Below are positions 56,084-64,000 of a stretch of 64,000 bases of DNA, in pieces. How positions within the stretch are numbered: position 1 is the first letter of the stretch; every line of letters begins with the position of its first letter. Both the position numbers and the translations under genes were made by a program. The notes under the pieces are model-generated. The model saw only the letters and a list, made by a program, of their open reading frames with translations, did not search any database and was not told where the DNA came from. This stretch comes from Entophlyctis helioformis (taxonomy: Eukaryota > Chytridiomycota > Chytridiomycetes > Chytridiales > Chytriomycetaceae), in contig JAHLKH010000027.1 of assembly GCA_025526915.1 (NCBI GenBank), forward strand, positions 62,001-126,000. Reading direction: 5' to 3'.

Positions 56084-57629
56084 TCAGCATCGGCATCGGC
56101 ATCGGCGGCGGGCGGGCGAGTTGCCAGTGCTGCCACTCACTGCCGTGCTGCGATCGAGCGACGTCTGGCCGTCTGCCATGGACGCCGGGATCGGGAACAG
56201 ACCAGCTTCACTGTCCATGGCCGACAGCACCGAGTGTGTGGGCGGTGTCCATTCCCAAGTCTCCTGGCCGCCTGCCATGGTCATGGCGTCGCTGTCGAAC
56301 CTTTGGTCGTACTCGGTGCTGCCCGTCATGTGCGGGCTCGGCATCTGGCCATACACGCGCGGCGGCGACTGGATGCTGGACGCCTGCATGAACTGCGAGT
56401 TGTGGAACGGCTTGGCGTGGCGCTGCGATCCGCCGTTGCTGTGCTGTGCCTTGGACGATGCTGCTGCTGCGGGATAGATGCCGTTGCTGGACACGGTCAG
56501 CACAACCGACATGGTGCTGGCAGTCTGCGATGCGGGCGGCGAACTGCCGCCTGAGCCGGTGTCGCGCTGGCTCGAGTGCGCAACCATGATCACAAAGTTG
56601 ATGAAGCCGCCGAGCGAGTTCAGGATCGCCTGTGCAATGCCCAGAGCAAACATTCCCGATCCCGTGGCTGCCTGCGTCATGCGGTTGACGGTGGCGGGAA
56701 ACCAGATGATGCAGAACGCCGCCACGAACCACATCATGCGTTTGGCGAGCACGGTCTGGTAGCGGTCCATACCCGACGCACCGGCCGCTTTGCCCACCGT
56801 CGACAGCACCGTCATCCGCTTGCGTGTGGCCGTCAGCGTCGCCTGCAGCGACCGCACGCGGTACCACGTCAACCCATACGCAAGCACGCTGCCGACAAAC
56901 GCGATCCAGATGGGGATGTACAGCCACAGGATGCGGTAGTCCGAGTAGTCGCGCGATATCCAGCAGTACAGGTCGGCGTCGCCCACCATGCCCGTGACGC
57001 CGTCGGGCTTGTAGAACAGCACGGCGAGGACAAACGGGAGGGGTGCCACGAAGCAGGCGGCGATCATGAGCGGCATGATGCGGTCGAGCGTGCGTGCAGA
57101 GCCTTGGAAGAAGACAATGTACACCATCGAGATGGCCATGACGAGCGAGATGTATGCCGATGCGGGCGAGAACTCTTGGATCGAGATGGCTTGCGCTGTG
57201 CACCATGCCGACCCGAGTAGCGTGCCGCCAAAGTTGTCAAGCGGCCATCGTGCGCCAAACCGGCCGACTGTCGAGCGAGGTGTGAGCGTGTGGGAGAGTG
57301 AGAGAGTGAGCGACGGGAATGAGGAGGAGACTCACGGGCATCAAGGCCGTCGGCGACTGTGAGAGCGATAATGAGGTTGCCCATGGTGTTGTCAAAGAGG
57401 TGCGATCGGTTGAACCGCAGCTGTTCAAAGCATGCCATGCCGTGCCATGCCATATGAGGGTCAGTCTCGGCCAGCTGGCTCCACAGGGCAGCCACAGCAG
57501 ACATGAAAGCCACAGGGCAGCCACACGACAACGTACCCATGCAATGCCAGCAACACCAAGGAGCGACAATGACGCCGACGTGCGTGTGAGAGTGGAGAGC
57601 AGGCTGAGCTGGTCGTTCGAGTAACCCAT
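56084..57629 (-). CDS. cAMP-receptor-type (class E) G-protein-coupled receptor
   Basis: Exons 57537-57629, 57336-57420 and 56084-57267 join in frame to 453 residues with seven membrane spans. The extracellular loop before span 5 has GDADLYCWISRDYSDYRI, followed by a long span (LWLYIPIWIAFVGSVLAYGL), and span 6 has MWFVAAFCIIWFPATVNRM; these are characteristic of Dictyostelium cAR-like and fungal GPCRs. Span 3 contains IVFFQGSARTLDR where many fungal relatives carry a similar loop. The cytosolic tail is long and Ser/Gln/His-rich, a likely phosphorylation target. Ligand unknown. Confidence 0.85.
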
Positions 57630-57919
57630 GCCTGGTCAAGAATGTATGTGCAGTGCTGACTGGTCTATGCGGCAAGTTGGGGAGGCGAGGCGAGGCGAGG
57701 GAGTGCGGGCAGCATATAAGCTGGGCATGCCGCGGAGCCTGCCGCCACCGTCTGTTCCAGAAATAGCACACGTGCACAATGTGGCGCGCTTCTGCAAAAC
57801 CGTCGCGCCGGCCACGCGTTGCTGTGGCAAAGAGTCACGACCGAGTGGCACAGTTGCACAAGATGCCGACTTGCAGATTCATTCAGCCGTTCAGGCGTAG
57901 CTATCCAATATGTTCTTTT

Positions 57920-59522
57920 TTACTTCTTGCCGGCTGAAGCCGTCTCTTCCTCGCCCTTGTCATGGGCATCTGTCGGTGGCAACACCGGTTAGTCACATTG
58001 ACAACAAAACATCGCAAACGACATGCCAAGCAGCTCACCGTGGGGCAGCTTGGGCAGGAAAACGATGCCCAGGACAATGGATCCAATGCCGACTCCAAGG
58101 GCCGTGCCAAACAAGGCGTACAGACCCGTGGGCGACGTCTCGTAGCCCTTGTCGTTGTAGAGAACAAGACCAAGGATGACGGTGACGATGGCAAGAAGAC
58201 CGAGAATGCGGCCGTGCCACTCGTGCAGCTTCTCGAGCGGCTTGAGGAACGACTTGCCAGACTCAAAGTAATGGTCGATGACGATGCCAAGGATGACCTG
58301 GGCGTACGCCAGACAGGCCACAACGAGACCGATTTTCTGTACCATGCCAGACAGACCCGTCAGCTCAGTGCCGAATGTACCGATGCGGCATGTGCGACAT
58401 ACCTGGTGAGCCGATTCAAAGTGGGAGCCAGACTTGTAAAGATACAGGTACACGATGCCAGCCGTTCCAAGGAACGTGGCGCCACCGAGCATGAAGAACA
58501 CGTGGAGTCTGAACCACCACACACCAAGGCGCTTCTTGAGGAACCTGGCAACAAAGATGCCGGCAAAGGGGCACAGGATCCACGCAACGATCATGATGAT
58601 CGCATGCGTGATGACGATGCTGTTGTAGGTGGTGCCGGCGGGGAGGACAGGATCGGGCGTGCTGCAGGCGAGTCGTTGCCGCCGGTGTTGGTGTTGTCCG
58701 TTGGAGGAGGAGTGGTTGTGCCGTTCGAGGGCGGAGCAGCCGGGAGCAGTGACAAAGTCGATCCGGCCGATGGAGCCATGCACGTCATGCTGGTTGAAGC
58801 CGGCCGTGGAGAGATCGCGCTGGGCGGCAGATGGGCCAGCGCCGGCAGAGGCCCAGATGAACGAAGACGTTGCGGTGATGGGCGGTCCGTGGCGGAAGAG
58901 ATCGGCCGCTGTGTCAAGGTGCGGATGAATGTCAACGGCTCAACAGTTCTGGAGGACGGGCAACGAAAGCCAAGCGCTTTTGTCCACAACAGAGCCCGTG
59001 TCTACTGCAGAGCCCGTGATCCCCCCGACACATGTGACGGTAGCACTTACGCTAAAGGAAAAGGCGATGCGGGCCCAGGCAGGGGCAGGCACGGCAAGCG
59101 GCACCAGAGTAGTCGAAGTAGACGGTGACACAGCTGGCGTGCGGTAGCCGGTGGATTCGCGGGTCGAAAAAGTGACGCCGTTGGTCGAGTTGGTCCATCC
59201 GACCCACATCGTCGAGCCAGACATGGAGGTGCCGAGACCGAGCGCAACCCATCTGTTCCATCATGCAGCGCAGAGTGCGATAGTGCGATAGTGCGATAGT
59301 GTGTGAGCGACGGCTGATCGCCAGCGTGGGGTGTGTACCATCGATGGTTGCGACGTACCCCGTTGCGGCAGAATGGACCGTCAGCACGACGTTGGAGCCG
59401 CTGGCATCGGGTGCGCCAAACACGCAGAACTGGTCATTGCCAGAGCCGGTGCAGTAGCGGCCAGCAGCCTGAACGCCAGAGAGCAGCACAACGAGCTGCA
59501 GGAGGATGGATGCAAACAGCAT
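57920..59522 (-). CDS. DOMON-cytochrome b561 transmembrane redox protein
   Basis: Secreted signal peptide (MLFASILLQLVVLLSGVQA), a Cys-containing start (YCTGSGNDQFCVFG), a DOMON heme-domain region (VALGLGTSMSGSTMWVGW, ending PITATSSFIWASAGAGPSAA and IGRIDFV), then a cytochrome b561 core with NSIVITHAIIMIVAWILCPF, WWFRLHVFFMLGG, GIVIDHYF and KLHEWHGRILGLL; the four expected heme-ligating His positions are visible. The last intron brings in an acidic Lys-ended tail and TAA at 57920-57922. Moves electrons across a membrane, commonly from ascorbate or toward extracellular acceptors. The 59273-59301 intron carries a GCGATAGT repeat. Exon joins in the DOMON part are not all fixed. Confidence 0.82.
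59273..59301 (+). repeat. 8-bp tandem repeat (GCGATAGT) in an intron of the b561 gene
   Basis: Three to four copies of an 8-bp unit inside the first intron of the DOMON-b561 gene. Confidence 0.85.
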
Positions 59523-59850
59523 TTGGTGTTGTTAGAGAGATCGTGGAAAAAGTATGTTGGCGGGGTTGAGAAAATTTCACTCCGGAACTTTCGAAATTAT
59601 CCGCAATGGCGTCACTTAACCGAAAGAGCGCGAGGGGACAAGGCGAAGATGAGATGGCAGAGCAGAGAGCGAGGACAAGAGATTGCAAGAGCGAGGCACA
59701 GGCAGACAAGAGCAACACAGATGGTGCATCGATCAGTGGCAAAGAGGTGAGAACACGAGGCGTCCGGACGTGCTGGCGTTGGTCGGACAAGCCGACTCCA
59801 GTCTGCCGACGGTTGGCATGGTGCCTGACGCGAGTGTGCGTGGATGGCGA

Positions 59851-61730
59851 TCAGTTCATGTGTGCGCAGGTGCAAGCAAGGCGTGGCCGATCTGGCTTAC
59901 GTTTGCCTGCAGGCTTGGGAAGGATGCTGCGAGGCTGTGGCATGGGGATGCTGTCGTCACGAATGCTGGCACGGGCATCGGACTGCTGGCGCTTGGCTGG
60001 AGGAGGCGTGTCTGCCTCGCTGTCGTCGTCATCGTCCTCGCGACGACGCTTGCACGCTGTCGGGGTTGGTGTTGCCACGCGAGTCGGAGTTGGCGCGTCG
60101 CGAACAAGCGTCAGTTTCCCGAGCATTGCAAAACAGCCATCGTTGGCCAAGCAATGTCAGGGCCAGCCATGCCAGCACTCACCAGCCAGCATGAGGTCAT
60201 GGTCCATCTGGGCCGTCTTGACCGTCTTGACCTTCTTGCTCTCAGGCTCGTCCAGCATCGCCATTGTGTCCTGCTGTCGGTCAGATGTGTGCTTCCAATG
60301 AAACCCATCCGTCAGTCAGCGCAAGTCGTTCAGCATGAGCAGCATGAGCAGCATGAGCAGCAGACAGCCACAGCCAGTCACAAGCCAAGCCGAGACAGGG
60401 TCTAATGTCCAGTGGGTCTGGCCTTGCCACTCACCTGAGCCATGCTGCCAGAGTTGTGCTTCTTGTTGTGACGCTGAACAGTGCTGGAGTGCTGCTTCTG
60501 CTTCATCATCGACTCGGGCATCAAGGCGACCTTCAAGCCGTACTTGACGATGAACGCTGTATCCAGGTTTGCATTCGCATGTCGGTCGGTGGGTTCCAAG
60601 GCAGTGTCAGTCAAGCCATGCCAGTCCAGTAGTCACAGTCACCAAGTCGGACAGTCGTGGCTTGGTGAAGGATGCGTCGATGACGACGGCCGACACGCTT
60701 GCGACCACGCCAAGAGGATGCTGCCTGTTTGGTCTTGCTGGACACTGTCGCATCCCGTCGCGATCCGCGTCTGGTCCGCAAGGCTTGCTGCTGGCTGTGG
60801 CATGTCGCTCGCGATCCTCGCAACCATCCAACGAGCACGGCAAGCAAGCAACCAACCAACCAAGCTCACACGATCGACAACACCAGCAAACAGCAGCAGC
60901 AAACATCGACAGCAACACTCGACTGACCTGCAGGCAGCGACGAGATAAAGTCAAAGACGATCCCAATCTCCGTCATGGGAAAGAGCTCTGATCCCAGCAT
61001 CGCAACAGTCGGCCAATCAGCCAGCCAGCCGGCATCGTTGCAGGCGAGTCTCGGACACAGCAAGCAGACCCTCACCGTCATAGCACAGCATGTTCCATCC
61101 AGGCATCTTCAAGTCGTCCGGCAGCTTGTCAGGCTGGCGGTCAACGGCAAGCATGGGAAGACAGCAACAGCAAGACCGGCCAATCAACGACATGGCGCAG
61201 CATGCAGAGTCAGCCATCTCGGCACACTGGCGCACTCCAAGGCAGTAGACAGCAACAGTGCGGCGCAGCATGGATTCTGGCCGTGTCGCACATTGTCGCG
61301 TTGGCCACTCTACAGACGCAACACGGTCGGGCAGGGCACGACACGAGACAAGAGCATGATGCAAAGACACGACACAAGGACACGCGCATGGAGGCGTACC
61401 TTGCCAACCGTCATGGCAGGCATGCGCCGAGCAAGTGGATAGAGCGACTCCTCGCCGAACATGTCAAGCTTGATGGCACTGTCAGCATCCACGTCCACAT
61501 CTGGCAGCAATCCAGGACAATCCAGGACAATCCAGGACAACCACGCCTTTGGGGCACAGATACACGCAGACAGACAGCCAGCATCGCACCAGGCGGGGAA
61601 CAGTCCATTGCCACACATGCCAGACAGGGTCACCGCTGTTGGACAGCTGCATCGTACATACCCAGAGCTTGGCGTCCTTCATGCTGCCGAGACGCGGGTC
61701 AATGTACACGGTTCTCCCAGAGAGCGACAT
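59851..61730 (-). CDS. unrecognised multi-exon gene with basic/acidic C-terminus
   Basis: A chain of short exon-like segments on the minus strand: MSLSGRTVYIDPRLGSMKDA (start 61730, strong GTATGT donor at 61661), then AIKLDMFGEESLYPLARRMP, DKLPDDLKMPGWNMLCYDG, FPMTEIGIVFDFISSLPA, VVIDASFTKPRLSDLVTVT, FIVKYGLKVALMPESMMKQK and a last exon with CKRRREDDDDDSEAD and PRSILPKPAGKRKP. The segments are separated by 60-150 bp with GT/AG signals. I could not make all phases agree, so one or two bases may be wrong. No family recognised; the terminal basic patches suggest a nuclear protein. Tandem repeats at 60332-60362 and 61509-61541 lie in its introns. Confidence 0.45.
60332..60362 (+). repeat. 9-bp tandem repeat (AGCATGAGC)
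   Basis: Just over three copies, in a presumed intron of the unrecognised minus-strand gene. Confidence 0.9.
61509..61541 (+). repeat. 10-bp tandem repeat (AATCCAGGAC)
   Basis: Just over three copies, immediately on the intron side of a presumed 3' splice site of the unrecognised minus-strand gene. Confidence 0.9.
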
Positions 61731-62013
61731 TGTGCGTTGTGTTGGGTTGGTTGGTCGGCTGGGTCGTGTTGGTTCGGTGTTTGTCGCGAGGAGAGAGCAG
61801 CGAGTGCGATGGAGTTGCAAGACGGGCAGAATCCAATGTTGACCGAAACAGGAGCAAGATGCAGCCGAATGCCAAGAGCATTTCAGGCAAGAGACCCACA
61901 CGGCACAATGGAAACAAACAACAAACGGATGGCTGTTGGCTCCAGAGCATCCAGCCTCCAAACGCAGCACACCAAGACGGATACAGCGATGCCACTCTAT
62001 TCATTCTTCCTGC

Positions 62014-62307
62014 CTACACATCGCTGCGACGCTTGAGCGCAATCGTCGTGATGGTCTGCCCAACCACGCCGCCAAACTTGAACACGGGATACTTGACACG
62101 GCCGGCAAACTCAAAGCGCGACTCGAACCTTGCCACCAGCTCCGGCTCGGTCCAGTTGCACGACGTGATCAGCAGCACGCCACCGGCCCGCAGCATCAGC
62201 GCCACAGTGTCCACGTACACTGCCGTTGGATGGCGCGCTGACTCGTCGGTCGCCGTGAGCGATATGGCGTCGTATGTGCCCTTGTCGAGCGCAACAGTGC
62301 CTAGCAC
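62014..62307 (-). pseudogene. C-terminal fragment of an EFM4/METTL10-type lysine methyltransferase
   Basis: About 97 residues: ALDKGTYDAISL, then VDTVALMLRAGGVLLITSCN with a WTEPEL segment and FKFGGVVGQTITTIALKRR to the stop. This is the second half of the eEF1A lysine methyltransferase fold (post-I aspartate region and the FQFGG...R end). The SAM-binding motif I (DxGxGxG) should lie 60-80 residues upstream, but only 80 bp separate this fragment from the stop of the histone-chaperone gene on the same strand. So it is a 5'-truncated remnant, unless upstream exons are interleaved with that gene. An acceptor-like CACACTAG precedes it. Confidence 0.6.
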
Positions 62308-62388
62308 TAGTGTGAGCCAGATGGTGCAGTTGAGATCCCATGTCCAATACTGCTTATCAGAAAAATAGATTCATTACGCCATACCAAC

Positions 62389-64000
62389 TCACATATCCAA
62401 GAGGTCGTCAAGCGGGATCGAGTCGCCCAGCCCCAGATCATCGGCATCGCCGTCATCCAACATGAAGCTGGCCGACGCGCTTGGTGTCGCAGTCGCGCCA
62501 GCAAGCCCCAACGCAGCCTGCGACGACCGCAGCGGAGGCGTCATGGCGTCTTCCGCCTCGTCATCACCACCGTCCTCGTCTTCGCCATCGTCATTGGCAG
62601 CGTCGTTGGCGTCATGAGACACCACGAGCCCGCTCGGCAGTGTATCTGCGTCGCCTTGTTCGTCACCGTCGACCGTATCTTGCATGTCGTCCAAATCAAC
62701 ATCCATGCCTTGATCCGTGTCGCCTTCTGCCTCTTCCAGATCTTCTTCGTCGGCAGTGTCCTCTTCCTCTTCCTCGTACTCGTTCTCGCCGTCGTCTTCG
62801 TCTTCGTCTTCGTCATCATCATCGTCGTCATTGCCAAGGTCGACTTCGATGTCCTCGTCATCCCTCAATGCAGAGGGCTGCGTGGCCGTCTTTCCAGTCT
62901 TGAGCCGGCTCTGCCGTGCTTGCTCGATCGCAGCAAGCTGCTTTGCCATTGCCGACCGTCCGGCTGCGGCTGCCCCATCAGCACGCCGCTTGACGCTCGC
63001 AATCTTGTCGCGCGCCGAGCCACCATCGCCCTCATCGTCACTCGACGGCCGCCGCTTCTTGCTTGGCCTGACTTTGCCTTCCGTCTGCGCTTCAGTCTCA
63101 TTGTCTTCGTCATCCTCGTCGCCATCACTTCCAGACCCAACCGACACGGATGCAGACGACGGATTCGAGTCCGTCTCGTGCTCAGAATCGTACTCTTCGG
63201 CAAGATCCTCGTCGTCATGGCCGCCTTCGGACGAGCCGTCCGAGCCCTCGAAATCCGCATCCTCGTCATCATCCTCATCAAAACATGGCTGCCCAGTCTG
63301 CCGCCACCGCTTTCCCGAGCCTTGGCGTCGACGCTGTTGCCTGTCTCCAGCCCGCCACCGCCACCGCCTGTCTTGCCGCTCTTTCCATGACCGGCATTCT
63401 TGGCCATCTTGGACGCAGCCATTGCCTTGCTTGCCCACTGGATGTACGCCGTGACACCCGTCAGCTCCTTGAGATCGATCATCTCAAACACCGTGACGAC
63501 ACCGCCGCTACACGTGACCTCGAGGTTGAACGTGTGGCCGGTCGCACCCGAGACGCGCATCGACACCAGATCCTCCTCGACCCCAAAGAAGAGCGTGGGT
63601 TTCTTGAACCCAAAGAAAATGCCAATGTCCAGGAGGTAGAGCGCTCCTTCCTTGGCCTTGACATGGCACGACACGTGTGCATGCGGGAAGGCTTTGGATG
63701 CTGCCAAAGCAGGCGTGAACGGCCTGGACGCCGATGTGGATGCGGAAGGGTGCGACACCGAGATGCCGAGCGACGGCGGCAGGCTCGCATTGATGTCGGC
63801 AATAAGCGAGCCGACGATCGAGGTGTGGGCAGTCGTGGAAAGCGTGCCCGATGCAGCAGATGCGGATGGCCGCCATGTACACAGACTCGTCTTGTCGTCA
63901 ATGCCAAAGACGAGCATGGAGTACTGGTTCTGCGCGGCAGCAGCAGCCGGCTCGGACACGGATGCGGACTTGAAGATCCAGACAAAGGAGTAGTGCGGCT
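62389..64000 (-). CDS. Rtt106-like histone chaperone, 5' end beyond the window
   Basis: Enters from the right edge in frame (YSFVWIFKSASVSEP). The PH-type Rttp106-like domain shows HVSCHVKAKEGALYLLDIGI, FFG-type KKPTLFFGVEEDLVSMRV and GHTFNLEVTCSGGVVTVFEM, typical of the second PH repeat in Rtt106/Pob3 proteins. A Gly-rich linker and a very acidic C-terminal tail follow (long Asp/Glu runs, DDEDEDEDDGENEYEEEEED) with a basic patch (RPSKKRRP), ending IPLDDLLDM. One base near 63290 shifts frame between the linker and the tail. Acidic tails of this kind bind histones. FACT subunit Pob3 is the alternative, but its N-terminal parts are outside the window. Confidence 0.75.

Noticed and set aside
62481..63454. 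Plus-strand Ser/Arg-rich and Val-rich frames over the chaperone tail
   Set aside because: These are antisense readings of the Asp/Glu-rich acidic tail.
1..64000. Transposon, integrated virus, CRISPR array or bacterial-type operon
   Set aside because: No transposase, reverse transcriptase, integrase or viral hallmark was seen in any frame, and no spaced repeat array.

Overview
The window is eukaryotic nuclear DNA: GC-rich, with many short spliceosomal introns (about 34 to 112 bp in the genes I could resolve), one intact tRNA-Gly(GCC), AATAAA-type 3' signals and compact spacing. The gene set (Rtt106-like histone chaperone, Rbd2-like rhomboid, SLMAP/Far10-like tail-anchored FHA protein, ADP1-like ABCG, cAMP-receptor-type GPCR, peroxisomal thiolase) fits a fungus or close relative. 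A NELF-C/D homologue argues against an ordinary Dikarya fungus and suggests an early-diverging or zoosporic lineage. This is inference; I cannot name the species.

Layout: 1-1.7 kb holds a leftward ABCG half-transporter cut by the window edge. 2-3.3 kb has a weakly recognised protein and a phosphatase-like 3' fragment. 4.5-7.9 kb is a multi-pass membrane Ser/Thr kinase. 8.9-9.2 kb is DPH3, 9.3-12.7 kb is NCBP1 (CBP80), and 12.9-15.3 kb is a fatty-acid-amide-hydrolase-like protein that lacks all three catalytic residues. 15.4-26.4 kb is a tandem duplication of an ABCG + ABCC pair: the first unit has an intact ABCG and a truncated ABCC, the second a frameshifted ABCG and a full-length ABCC. 26.4-32.8 kb holds a glycerate-kinase 3' fragment, a divergent kinase and two small membrane proteins. 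At 33.2 kb is the tRNA. 33.6-38.2 kb holds an ABCG transporter overlapping an upstream secreted carboxylesterase with a C-terminal membrane anchor, a possible single fusion. 38.6-40.1 kb is a rhomboid-like protein without the catalytic motif, divergent from peroxisomal 3-ketoacyl-CoA thiolase (40.2-42.3 kb).

The right third carries a Q/P-rich protein, an FHA/coiled-coil tail-anchored protein, a tight leftward trio (coiled-coil protein, NELF-C/D, Ser-rich protein; gaps of 68 and 52 bp), a 67-bp divergent promoter, TAN1/THUMPD1, a GPCR, a DOMON-cytochrome b561, an unrecognised multi-exon gene, an EFM4-like 3' fragment and an Rtt106-like chaperone cut by the right edge.

Two cautions. Single-base deletions, often in G or C runs, break frames in many otherwise conserved genes, above all in the duplicated transporters; some are probably unpolished assembly errors. 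Exon coordinates come from reading splice signals and family conservation, without transcript data.
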